DNA of 64,000 bases from JABFXX01 sp964419605 (GTDB taxonomy: Bacteria; Myxococcota_A; Polyangia; Haliangiales; Haliangiaceae), in contig CAYQQM010000014.1 of NCBI GenBank assembly GCA_964419605.1, forward strand, positions 8,271-72,270, written 5' to 3'. Both the position numbers and the translations under genes were made by a program. Every line of letters starts with the position of its first letter. Position 1 is the stretch's first letter. The notes beneath the pieces are model-generated. The model ran no database searches and was not told where the DNA came from. It saw only the letters and a list, made by a program, of their open reading frames with translations. Shown piece by piece: positions 45,765 to 54,537 of the stretch.

Positions 45765-47351
45765 GTGACCCCGCTCCGACTTTACGACTCGATGCGCCGC
45801 GCCAAAGTGGCATTTGAACCCCTGGTCGCGGGGAAGGTGGGCCTCTATGTCTGCGGCCCAACGACGTATGCGCCGGCCCATATCGGCCACGCCTATTCGG
45901 CGATTGCGTTCGACACGGTTCGACGTGCACTGGAGTTCCTCGGGTGGAATGTTACGTTTGTTCGCAACGTCACAGATATCGACGACAAAATCATTAGGCG
46001 CGCTGCTGAAACCGGGGAGGATGCCTTGGCGATGTCGGCGCGCTACGCGGCAGAGTACAACCGCGACATGGCGCGATTCAACGTCGTTGCCCCGACGATC
46101 GAGCCGAGGGTCACGAACCATATTCCGCAGATCGTCGACCTGATCAAAAAACTGATCGAAAGCGGCAAAGCGTATGAGGCCGCGGGCGATGTCTATTACG
46201 AAGTTGAAACGTTTCCTCCGTATGGCAGGTTGTCCGGTCAGTCGCTCGATGAACTCCGAGACGGTGCCCGAGTATCCGTCGATGAACGCAAGCGATCGCC
46301 CGCCGACTTCGCTCTCTGGAAGGCGGCCAAGCCAGGCGAACCCTGGTGGGATTCTCCATGGGGAAAAGGCAGGCCAGGATGGCACATCGAATGCTCCGCA
46401 ATGACGGTGACCCACCTCGGCACCACGTTTGACATTCACGCCGGCGGCAAAGACTTAATCTTTCCCCATCACGAAAACGAGATCGCCCAATCGCAGGGAG
46501 TTACTGGGGAAGGAACTTTTGCCCGTTACTGGTTGCACAATGGCTTTCTCAACTTCGCCGGCGAAAAGATGTCTAAGTCGCTCGGCAACGTATTTAGCTG
46601 CGAACAGATCGCAGATGCCGTAGGAGGCGAGGCGTTGCGATTCTTTTGCGTATCGCACCACTATCGGTCACCCGTCGACTTCGACGTGGAAACGGAGTGC
46701 CACGTGTGCGCAGAAACCTGCCCGCAGACCGCAAAACCCGACGACCTCAACAGATTTCTCGAAGCGCATGCGAAGCGCTGCGGCAGTGGAACCCCGACGG
46801 GTCGAGTGCGCTTTCGCAGCCTCGAAGCGGCGGATCGACGCTTGGCGTATTTTTACGAGACGCTGCAGCGAATCGACCGATTTATTGCTCAGGGAGGGGA
46901 GGGCGGCGAAGGTCCAACGCTGCCCGAAGCGAACGCGCTGGATTCAACCGCGCGAGCGGCCCTCGCGGATGATTTTAACGCCCCGGTCGTTGTGGCAGCG
47001 GCTAGCGAGGCAGCTGCGCTCGCCAACAAGCTCCTCGATGAAGCCAAAGGGATCGACAAACAGGTCCGGCGTCGGACCCTCGCTCGACTGGGACGCGGCG
47101 TGCGCGGCGTAGGCAAGGCGATCGGAGTCTTTGGTCAAGATCCCGCAGCGTACCTCGCAGATCGGCGAACGCGATTGGTCCAGACGCGAGCGATCGACAT
47201 CGGAGTCGTCACCGGGAAACTCGCGGAGCGAGGTTCTGCACGGGCCGCCAAAGATTTTGCACGTGCGGACGCGATCCGAGACGAACTGTTAGCCATGGGG
47301 ATTGCCCTCCACGATACGCCGGGCGGCACGGATTGGTCCGTGGCAGACTGA
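45765..47351 (+). CDS. cysS: Cysteinyl-tRNA synthetase with Cys-rich insertion
   Basis: 528 residues from GTG 45765. Zinc/HIGH region LYVCGPTTYAPAHIGHAYSA, zinc ligands continuing in WHIECSAM and FPHHENE, and KMSKS in GEKMSKSLGN. After HYRSPVDFD the normal helix is preceded by about 45 extra residues containing ECHVCAETC and HAKRC (C312, C315, C319, H336, C339), which looks like an additional metal-binding knuckle. It then continues VRFRSLEAADRRLAYFYETL. Myxobacterial CysRS often carry some insertion here; the Cys set is unusual to my knowledge. The length exceeds the typical 460-490. Confidence 0.95.
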   Translation: MTPLRLYDSMRRAKVAFEPLVAGKVGLYVCGPTTYAPAHIGHAYSAIAFDTVRRALEFLGWNVTFVRNVTDIDDKIIRRAAETGEDALAMSARYAAEYNRDMARFNVVAPTIEPRVTNHIPQIVDLIKKLIESGKAYEAAGDVYYEVETFPPYGRLSGQSLDELRDGARVSVDERKRSPADFALWKAAKPGEPWWDSPWGKGRPGWHIECSAMTVTHLGTTFDIHAGGKDLIFPHHENEIAQSQGVTGEGTFARYWLHNGFLNFAGEKMSKSLGNVFSCEQIADAVGGEALRFFCVSHHYRSPVDFDVETECHVCAETCPQTAKPDDLNRFLEAHAKRCGSGTPTGRVRFRSLEAADRRLAYFYETLQRIDRFIAQGGEGGEGPTLPEANALDSTARAALADDFNAPVVVAAASEAAALANKLLDEAKGIDKQVRRRTLARLGRGVRGVGKAIGVFGQDPAAYLADRRTRLVQTRAIDIGVVTGKLAERGSARAAKDFARADAIRDELLAMGIALHDTPGGTDWSVAD

Positions 47352-47368
47352 AACAGGTCCCAAGGGCG

Positions 47369-48334
47369 ATGCCAAACAATTCCGATAACGGCGATGAAAC
47401 CTCCGGCAACGTTCCTTCTGGGGCTCTCGTGGCCACTAATGCAGACGGCGACCGACCGATGATCGCCACTGCCCTTGACCGCGCAGGCAAAGGTCAACTG
47501 GTTTACGTAGGGCGCGATGGGGAAGTGCGAGATCCTGCCTCCGTTCGCAGTCGGCAAGTGGCCGCGTATGTCACGTTTGGTGGAATCACCGCCGCAGGAG
47601 TTGCGCTCGCTGCATCGACATTCCCGGTACTCGTACCGTTTTATCTCGCGCTCGGCGCTCGGTTCGTTGCCACGGTTCGCGCGTACCACAAAGTCAACGA
47701 GGCTAGTGTGGCGCTGTCCAGAGGCGATGCAGCTGCCGGAAGGGCATTGGCCAAACCCGTGATGCGCGCGTGGTGGGCTCCCGCACGTGTTCGAGCACTT
47801 GCGGAACTCCGGCTTGCAGTCGCCGAGGCGCTCGAGGGTCGCGGCGAGCAAGCACTCGAGCACCTACGCCAAGGAAGAGCACGGCTACCGCGCCGGCTGA
47901 TCCAGCACCAATTCAGCTATTACACCGAAATCAACATCCTGACCGCACTCGGGCGCACCAAGGAAGCGCGCGCCCTGCTCGAAGATCGAGGCGGAATTCC
48001 GTCGGGGGAGGTGCTCAAGTTGTCGTATTGGATCGCTCAAATGCACTTGTGGGTCGCCGAGAATCCACCCCGACTCGACATCGACGATAGCGAGCTTCAT
48101 GACAGGATGCGAAAGGGGCTGTCGATGACGGCGGGAGCAGATTTGCTGCTCCTGTGCGCTTGGGCATATGCCCGCAACGGCGAGCACGACGAAGCTCGGT
48201 TCGCGTGGCGGCAATCGCGAGAGCGCGAAGGATCACATCGCCTCGACATCGCGATGCCCGCCCTCGATGCGTGGATGAAGCGCTACGCGGCTCAACATCC
48301 GGACATCGATGCGCCCGATCCCGACGAGGTCTAA
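47369..48334 (+). CDS. Membrane-anchored helical-repeat protein
   Basis: 321 residues from ATG 47369. A hydrophobic stretch at about 68-98 (AAYVTFGGITAAGVALAAST, FPVLVPFYLALGARF) forms one or two membrane helices. The C-terminal 200 residues are Ala/Arg-rich helices in TPR-like pairs (LAELRLAVAEALEGRGEQAL, INILTALGRTKEARALLED, AWAYARNGEHDEARFAWRQS). It follows cysS by 17 bases, so it is probably co-transcribed, but a functional link is not evident. Confidence 0.65.
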   Translation: MPNNSDNGDETSGNVPSGALVATNADGDRPMIATALDRAGKGQLVYVGRDGEVRDPASVRSRQVAAYVTFGGITAAGVALAASTFPVLVPFYLALGARFVATVRAYHKVNEASVALSRGDAAAGRALAKPVMRAWWAPARVRALAELRLAVAEALEGRGEQALEHLRQGRARLPRRLIQHQFSYYTEINILTALGRTKEARALLEDRGGIPSGEVLKLSYWIAQMHLWVAENPPRLDIDDSELHDRMRKGLSMTAGADLLLLCAWAYARNGEHDEARFAWRQSREREGSHRLDIAMPALDAWMKRYAAQHPDIDAPDPDEV

Positions 48335-48354
48335 GCGCGTACCGCGTAGTTAGG

Positions 48355-48876
48355 TTAGAAGAAGTAGTAGTGAACGCCGGCTATCCCGTTGAACTGTCCA
48401 GTAATTTCAAGACCAGACGCCAATTGAGATTCCGTTGGATCAGACGCATCGGCGACACCGATCAGGAATCCTGCGGTAAAGCTTAGGGCGACATTCGACG
48501 CGACGAACAACCGAGTCTGAAACCCCGGCTCGATATATACGAGCGTGCCGCGCTCAGAACGAAGCCCTTGAAACGCCGGAACGCTTGCGAACCCGAGTCC
48601 GGCACCTAGCCCGAAGTCCGCCATCGCTGTGGAATGCACATGGTAGTAGAATCGGCCACCGATTTCGAACGTGGAGTTATCTCGGCCGGCCGGGTCGTAG
48701 TAGCCAAGCACTCCGCCCACGTGGAACTTGCCCGCATCGTAATTCGCGGAGATGCCCGTGATGCCGCTTAGCTGAGCTTCAGCACCCACGCCGAGAGATC
48801 CGGGCTGGCCGCCGGCGTTCGCGACGGGAATCGCTGCAAGAAGGAACAACGGTACGAAAAGACTGGTCTTCGTCAT
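48355..48876 (-). CDS. Outer-membrane beta-barrel-like protein
   Basis: 173 residues from ATG 48876. Signal peptide ending IPVANAGG. The mature part is a run of amphipathic strands with alternating small and aromatic residues (FEIGGRFYYHVHST, GFQTRLFVASNVALSFTAGF) and ends in HYYFF, a C-terminal aromatic as expected for BAM-inserted barrels. About eight strands, similar in size to OmpA-like or OmpW-like barrels. Substrate or role unknown. Confidence 0.75.
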   Translation of the reverse strand: MTKTSLFVPLFLLAAIPVANAGGQPGSLGVGAEAQLSGITGISANYDAGKFHVGGVLGYYDPAGRDNSTFEIGGRFYYHVHSTAMADFGLGAGLGFASVPAFQGLRSERGTLVYIEPGFQTRLFVASNVALSFTAGFLIGVADASDPTESQLASGLEITGQFNGIAGVHYYFF

Positions 48877-48918
48877 GCGCAGCATGCTGACGCGGTCAGG
48901 ACAGCGGATCAAGTGCAA

Positions 48919-49491
48919 CTACACGGGTTTCGCGATCTGGGCGAGCGTCCCCTCTTGCTCCGCATACCGGTCACCACAACGTTTACACACAAGTGTCTCG
49001 GGAAGCGTTTCGCCGCAGCGACAGGCCCAGCCGACGCGCCGGGCCGGACTCCCCACGACAATCGCGTGAGGACCTACGTCGCGGGTAACGACCGCGCCCG
49101 CGCCGATCACTGCGTAGGAACCAATCGTACGTCCAGGCAGAACGGTTGCATTGGCACCCACGGTCGCGCCTTTGCCGACCAACGTGACCTCATAGTTCTC
49201 GCGCCGTGACACGTGCGCGCGCGGATGTTTCACATTGGTGAACACGCACGACGGCCCCAAGAACACGTCGTCGTCTAGCGCTACCCCCTCGTAGAGCGAG
49301 ACGTGGTTTTGGATTCGGCATCCGTTGCCGATGCGAACAGCACCGATGAAACACCCTTGGCCGATTGAGCAGTGCTCGCCGATCCATGCACCCGCCATTA
49401 CGTGGCTCCAGTGCCAAATACGCGTCCCCGTGCCGATGTGTGTATTCACATCCTCGATGATCGCCGTCGGATGAATATAGATGTCAGTCAT
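48919..49491 (-). CDS. Hexapeptide-repeat acetyltransferase with C-terminal zinc ribbon
   Basis: 190 residues. Left-handed beta-helix repeats throughout (IHPTAIIEDVNTHIGTGTRI, IGEHCSIGQGCFIGAVRIGN, DVFLGPSCVFTNVKHPRAHV, VGANATVLPGRTIGSYAVIG). This is the arrangement of WlbB/WbpD-type enzymes that acetylate UDP-3-amino sugars for surface polysaccharide. The tail CRCGETLPETLVCKRCG is a four-Cys zinc ribbon. Overlaps the helicase gene end by 8 bases. The rest of the sugar pathway is not in the window. Confidence 0.88.
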   Translation of the reverse strand: MTDIYIHPTAIIEDVNTHIGTGTRIWHWSHVMAGAWIGEHCSIGQGCFIGAVRIGNGCRIQNHVSLYEGVALDDDVFLGPSCVFTNVKHPRAHVSRRENYEVTLVGKGATVGANATVLPGRTIGSYAVIGAGAVVTRDVGPHAIVVGSPARRVGWACRCGETLPETLVCKRCGDRYAEQEGTLAQIAKPV

Positions 49492-51547
49492 CGAGGGCGA
49501 GGTTGGCGAAAAATGACCGCACTTCGTCCTGGGGAACCCGCTGACGGGCCTCCTCTCCGAGATCCCGAACCTCCAGCAATTCGTCTGGAATTTCCAGCAA
49601 AAATCTCGAGGGAGTTCGAGGAATTACCCGACCTCGCGAGAGTCGCGTGCAGGCTCGGGTCAAGTACAGCTTGCGCTGCGCTCGGGTAATCCCCACGTAA
49701 CACAAACGCCGTTCTTCACTGATATCGGTCGCGTGATCCGGATCCGTTACATCAGTCGCTTGCGGATTGAGCGTTCGTGCATGCGGCAGGAGTTCCTCCT
49801 CCAGACCGATCATGAAACACACGGGAAATTCGAGTCCCTTAGCGCCGTGCAGTGTCGTAAGAATCACGTTGTCGCCGTCTTCGTGCTTTTGCTCGCTACT
49901 GGTATCCAACGACAAATGGCGCAAGTAATCCGCTAAACGATCGACTCCGCGCCCCTTGTCCGTGAAACGCTGTAACGAATCGAGCAAGCTCGTCACATTG
50001 TCGATGCGGCGCTGAGCCGCAGATAGGCTTCCCGCTGCTGCGCGCAGATCGTCGTACAGCGCGATGTCCTCGATGAGTTGCTTGGTCGATGCAACCAAAT
50101 CGTGGCCGGATTGCACCGACGCCGCCACGCGCCGAACCGCCGCGACGAAGCTTGCAATCGCCGGCTTTACCGCTCCGAGCCGAATCTCGCTGGCCAGGGC
50201 CTCGCTATCGCCATCTGCGACCGAGGCCAACGTATCCCACAACGTGCGATGGCTAGCTTGCGCTGCGGCGACCAACTTCTCCACGGTAACCGCGCCGATT
50301 CCTCGGGCCGGATAATTCAGCACGCGCCGCAAGCTAAGCTCATCGCGCGGACTCACCGCCACGCGCAGGTATGCAATGACGTCTTTCACCTCTTTGCGTT
50401 CAAAGAACTGCTGCCCGCCGTACATCACATACGGCACCTCGTGCTGCCGCAGCTCGTCTTCGAGCACCTTGGCCTGGATGTTCGAACGATACAAGATCGC
50501 AACGTCGCTCCACCGACGCCCGGTATCGTGGAGCGTTCGGACCTCGCGCGCGATCCACTTCGCTTCATCCTCGGCGGTCGCTGCAACCGCGTGGGTGATC
50601 GGCTCGCCCTCACCCAACTTGGACCACAGCGTTTTTCCATGGCGGTCCTTGTTGTTTGTAATCACCTGGTTGGCCGCGGCCAGGATCGTGTTCGTTGAGC
50701 GATAGTTCTGCTCAAGCTTTACAACCTTCGCACCTTTGAACAACGTTGCAAACGTCAGGATATTGGTAGGATCCGCCCCGCGCCAGCTGTAGATCGACTG
50801 ATCGTCGTCGCCCACAACGCACAAATTGCCGTGGCGCTCCACGAGGGTTTGGATCATCCGCACTTGGGCGCGATTGGTGTCTTGAAACTCGTCGACCATC
50901 ACATACTGGTATCGAGAGGCCCATTTGGTGCGGATCTCCGGATCGCGATCCCACAATCGGGACGGCTCAACGATGAGGTCGTCGAAGTCGAAGGCCGCGC
51001 ATGCGCGCAAAGCGTCTTGATATCTTGGGTACACGCTCGCCGTTATGGCGTCGTAGTCATCGGCCGGATTGCCCTCGTATTCCTCCGGGCCGATGAATGC
51101 GTTCTTTGCGAGTGAGATGCGCGTTTGGATCGCTTTGGCATCGTAGCGACGATCATCGTCGTGAATCGATCGCATCGCTTCTCGTACCGCACCGAGCTGA
51201 TCGGACTGGTCGTAGATCGCAAAGCCGCGCCCCAGTCCCAATGCGCTGCGTTCGGTGCGTAAGATCTGTAGACCGAGCGCGTGGAACGTGCCGATGGTAA
51301 GCCGGCTGGCCAGTTCGCGATTGTGGAGCAGAGCTGCGATTCGCGACCGCATCTCCGCCGCCGCCTTGTTGGTAAAAGTAACGGCACAGATCGCTTCCGC
51401 TGGCACCCCGGTTTGCAGCAGGTGCGCGATCCGAAATGTAATTACGGCCGTTTTTCCCGACCCTGCCCCAGCCAGCACCAAGATCGGTCCCGCGCCATGG
51501 CTCGCAGCTTCGCGCTGGGGCGGATTGAGCGATCCCAAATCGATCAC
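49484..51547 (-). CDS. UvrD/Rep/PcrA-family DNA helicase
   Basis: About 687 residues from GTG 51547; a TTG at 51565 would add six. Superfamily 1A motifs: Q motif LNPPQREAA, motif I LVLAGAGSGKTAVIT, Ia AVTFTNKAAAEMRSRI, II VMVDEFQDTNRAQ, III VVGDDDQSIYSWRGAD, IV LEQNYRSTNTILAAAN, V VILTTLHGAKGLEFP, VI RRLCYVGITRAQRKLYLT. Length matches Rep/PcrA. It unwinds 3'-5' in repair or replication restart. Which of UvrD, Rep or PcrA it replaces is not clear. Confidence 0.95.
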   Translation of the reverse strand: MIDLGSLNPPQREAASHGAGPILVLAGAGSGKTAVITFRIAHLLQTGVPAEAICAVTFTNKAAAEMRSRIAALLHNRELASRLTIGTFHALGLQILRTERSALGLGRGFAIYDQSDQLGAVREAMRSIHDDDRRYDAKAIQTRISLAKNAFIGPEEYEGNPADDYDAITASVYPRYQDALRACAAFDFDDLIVEPSRLWDRDPEIRTKWASRYQYVMVDEFQDTNRAQVRMIQTLVERHGNLCVVGDDDQSIYSWRGADPTNILTFATLFKGAKVVKLEQNYRSTNTILAAANQVITNNKDRHGKTLWSKLGEGEPITHAVAATAEDEAKWIAREVRTLHDTGRRWSDVAILYRSNIQAKVLEDELRQHEVPYVMYGGQQFFERKEVKDVIAYLRVAVSPRDELSLRRVLNYPARGIGAVTVEKLVAAAQASHRTLWDTLASVADGDSEALASEIRLGAVKPAIASFVAAVRRVAASVQSGHDLVASTKQLIEDIALYDDLRAAAGSLSAAQRRIDNVTSLLDSLQRFTDKGRGVDRLADYLRHLSLDTSSEQKHEDGDNVILTTLHGAKGLEFPVCFMIGLEEELLPHARTLNPQATDVTDPDHATDISEERRLCYVGITRAQRKLYLTRACTRLSRGRVIPRTPSRFLLEIPDELLEVRDLGEEARQRVPQDEVRSFFANLALDD

Positions 51548-51596
51548 GCCCGTCTGGTACCACAAGTGCCGCGGTCTCAGGTGATACGCTTGGGCC

Positions 51597-52196
51597 GTGG
51601 ATCGATCGACCTCCGCGCACCCTCAGCGGGAGTGCTGCGCACCCCGGCGAAGCCGGGATTATCGCTACCAGCGCCTGGTCGCATCACTTCGCGAAGAGCT
51701 TCCGGGCTTTCGCATCGTCCGAAAGGACCAGACGAGCCTCCACAAGGCGATTCACTACATCCTGATCGCAGTGACTTTCGGCAGCATGAGAAGCTATCTC
51801 GACTCGTTCCAAACCACCATTGGCAAGACCGTCTACGTGACTTCCGACTGGGACCAATTGGATCCAGATGTGCGCTACGTAACGCTTCGCCATGAAGCCG
51901 TGCACCTGCGACAGTTTCGCCGCCTGTCGCTACCGATCATGGCGCTGCTGTATGTGTTGGTCCCACTTCCGATTGGTCTCGCGTATTTTCGAGCGCACTT
52001 TGAGAAACAGGCGTACGCGGAAACGATTCGGGCCGCGGCTGAAGTCTGGGGGACCGCGGTAGCCGGTAGCGATTCGTACCGAAATTACGTGATCAGCCAG
52101 TTCACGGGGGCCTCGTACGGTTGGATGTGGCCTTTTCGCCGTGGATTAGAACGTTGGTACGACCAGATCTTGGCGACACTCCACGACCAAGGATAA
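51597..52196 (+). CDS. HExxH-motif membrane-associated protein
   Basis: 199 residues from GTG 51597, divergent from the helicase. DVRYVTLRHEAVHLRQFRRL contains HEAVH, a zincin-type HExxH site with the strand-helix setting of metalloproteases. It is followed by a hydrophobic segment (LPIMALLYVLVPLPIGLAYF) and then FEKQAYAETIR, where the Glu could be the third zinc ligand. Uncharacterised; peptidase activity is inference. The Hsp70 gene starts 15 bases downstream, suggesting co-transcription. Confidence 0.65.
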   Translation: MDRSTSAHPQRECCAPRRSRDYRYQRLVASLREELPGFRIVRKDQTSLHKAIHYILIAVTFGSMRSYLDSFQTTIGKTVYVTSDWDQLDPDVRYVTLRHEAVHLRQFRRLSLPIMALLYVLVPLPIGLAYFRAHFEKQAYAETIRAAAEVWGTAVAGSDSYRNYVISQFTGASYGWMWPFRRGLERWYDQILATLHDQG

Positions 52197-52211
52197 ACTA
52201 GTAGATCCAAC

Positions 52212-54470
52212 GTGACCGATCCCATCGTAGGCATCGACCTCGGGACGTCCAACAGCGTCGTCGCATTTGCCGATGAGGAGGGATCCGTTCGCGTTCTCGC
52301 CGACGAGACCGGCGAGACCATCCATCCATCGGTGGTGTCGTTTCACCCAACCGGAGGAGTTGTCGTCGGGTCCGCCGCCAAGCAGCGCAGAGTTATCGAC
52401 GCCAAAAACACGATCTATTCGGCCAAGCGGCTGATCGGACGGGGCTTCGCCTCGCCCGAGGTCGCGACTGCACGTAGTCGGATGCCCTACCCGATTAAGG
52501 AAGGACCCAATCAGCAGCCACTCGTAGTGACGCGAGGGGGCGAGTTTGCGATCCCCGAAATCTCGGCAATCGTATTGGACCACGTACGCAACATCGCCGC
52601 GGCGCAGTTGAAGTGTTCGGTCGACCGAGCCGTCGTTACGGTGCCGGCTACCTTTAACGACGCCCAGCGCTCCGCCACGGCAACCGCCGGAGCGATCGCC
52701 GGCCTGGCGATCCTCCGGGTGCTGAACGAACCTACAGCTGCGGCGTTGGCGTACGGCAACCTCCGCAGCCTCAACGAGATCATTGCGGTATACGACTTCG
52801 GCGGCGGCACATTCGACGTATCGATTCTTCGGCTCCAAGACGACGTTTACGAAGTACTCGGAACAGCAGGTGACACGTTCCTCGGCGGCGACGACCTCGA
52901 TGAACGGTTAGTCGAGCGCATGGTCGAAGAGTTTCTCAAGGAACAACGGGTCGACCTGCGCTTGCACGAGGTTGCAATGATGCGGTTGCGCTCGGTGGCG
53001 GAACAAACCAAGATCGAACTATCGCGCCGGTCTCGCGCTATTGTGCGCATTGACGAAATCGCGTACGGCCCCAATGGTAAGCCGCTGAACTTGCAGATCG
53101 AGCTGACTCGCGATGAGTTCGTTCGACGGATCAACGACATCGTCGAGCGAACGTTTCCTGTATGCCAGGATGCGCTCAAGTATGCTGGAATCTCAGTCGA
53201 CCGAATCACCGACGTCGTCTTGGTCGGCGGCACCACAAAGATCCCACATGTTCGCGATCAGGTAACGCGATTTTTCGGTCGTACTCCACGCACCGACGTC
53301 AGCCCCGACGACGCCGTAGCCATCGGCGCTGCACTGCAAGCGAAGGCTCTCGATGCGCTGCTCAGCCGAACTTCGCCGGCGCTGGCCACGGCACGGCCGA
53401 CCCAGCCCGCCCAGCCCTCTCGGGAGGTAGAGCAGGCGTTCGATGAGCTCACTCAGGAGGGGACGGCCACACAGCAAACCGCACGGCCCAATCTTGAAGA
53501 CGAATGGTTCACCGGACTGCCAGAGGAGTCCACACAAACGACTGCAGCTCCCTCGGACGCAAAGCGACCGACTGCGGAAGCCGCCCGGTTCCCCCGAGCC
53601 GATACGGAGCGACCGGCCTCACGCGGGCGACACCACGACCGGATGGCCACTCCGCCGCCAATTCCCGGTCCCGCGGCCCAGATCGGCCGAATGACGCGCC
53701 AACCCGTGCGGGCCGCAACGACACCCAGCAAGCCCATCGCAGCCATACCCGCGATCCCCGCGCTAAAACCCCCACCCGAACGAACCACCTCTCCGATCAT
53801 GGCCGTAGCTCAAAGCGCGCCCGCGGCAATCACGTTGCCTGGGCACGCTGTTTCTGCTCCACTCCCTCCGCGGTTGGATCCCGTGGTCGGAGGTCTCCCC
53901 GACCACCGTGGCGGTCGATTCTCGCAAAACGTTGCCGCCACACCCGTTAGCCCTGCCCCGGTAGTATCGCGTAGCGACCTACCGCAACCTTTGCCGCCGG
54001 CGCCATCGCCTCCGGTCCCGACTGCCTCCGCAAATCCACCGGAATCGGCGGAGCGCAGCCCCATCATTCTCGACGTGACCCCTCGAGGCCTGGGAATCGC
54101 GACCGTTGCGGGGTTCTGCGAAGAACTCATCAAACGCAACTCGCGGGTTCCTGCGGAGGTTCGCAAACTGTTTACGACCTCCCGCGACGGTCAAGCCGAG
54201 GTTCGCATCATCGTGTGCCAAGGCGAGTCGCGGCGCCTCGACAACAATGTGGTGATCGGCGACCTAACGCTGTCCGGGCTCCTTCCCAAACCGCGGGGAG
54301 AAACTTCGCTCGAGGTTACATTTGCACTCGACGCCTCCGGAATCCTGCAGATCCGAGCTCGCGAGGCGCTAACCGGCCGCGAACAGCGAGCGACGCTCGA
54401 TCTGGTGGGCGCCATGCCCGAAGCCGAAGTCATAGCGTCGCGAGAACGACTACAGCGGCTCCGCAAATAA
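52212..54470 (+). CDS. DnaK-like Hsp70 with Pro-rich linker and no lid
   Basis: 752 residues from GTG 52212. Complete actin-fold ATPase at 1-385: GIDLGTSNSVVAFADEE, LNEPTAAALAYGN, YDFGGGTFDVSILRL, VVLVGGTTKIPHVRDQV. In place of the short conserved hydrophobic linker lies a 230-residue Pro/Ala/Thr-rich segment. A beta substrate-binding domain follows from about 615 (IILDVTPRGLGIATVAGFCE, LTLSGLLPKPRGETSLEVTF). It ends about 25 residues after the domain, so the helical lid is absent. No dnaJ or grpE is nearby. It is a specialised Hsp70 paralogue rather than the main DnaK. Confidence 0.9.
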   Translation: MTDPIVGIDLGTSNSVVAFADEEGSVRVLADETGETIHPSVVSFHPTGGVVVGSAAKQRRVIDAKNTIYSAKRLIGRGFASPEVATARSRMPYPIKEGPNQQPLVVTRGGEFAIPEISAIVLDHVRNIAAAQLKCSVDRAVVTVPATFNDAQRSATATAGAIAGLAILRVLNEPTAAALAYGNLRSLNEIIAVYDFGGGTFDVSILRLQDDVYEVLGTAGDTFLGGDDLDERLVERMVEEFLKEQRVDLRLHEVAMMRLRSVAEQTKIELSRRSRAIVRIDEIAYGPNGKPLNLQIELTRDEFVRRINDIVERTFPVCQDALKYAGISVDRITDVVLVGGTTKIPHVRDQVTRFFGRTPRTDVSPDDAVAIGAALQAKALDALLSRTSPALATARPTQPAQPSREVEQAFDELTQEGTATQQTARPNLEDEWFTGLPEESTQTTAAPSDAKRPTAEAARFPRADTERPASRGRHHDRMATPPPIPGPAAQIGRMTRQPVRAATTPSKPIAAIPAIPALKPPPERTTSPIMAVAQSAPAAITLPGHAVSAPLPPRLDPVVGGLPDHRGGRFSQNVAATPVSPAPVVSRSDLPQPLPPAPSPPVPTASANPPESAERSPIILDVTPRGLGIATVAGFCEELIKRNSRVPAEVRKLFTTSRDGQAEVRIIVCQGESRRLDNNVVIGDLTLSGLLPKPRGETSLEVTFALDASGILQIRAREALTGREQRATLDLVGAMPEAEVIASRERLQRLRK

Positions 54471-54537
54471 CCCGATAGCGCAGGTCAGTTGCGCTTGACT
54501 AGGACCGCTTCCAGAACAAGGCCACAGGATGGGTGCG

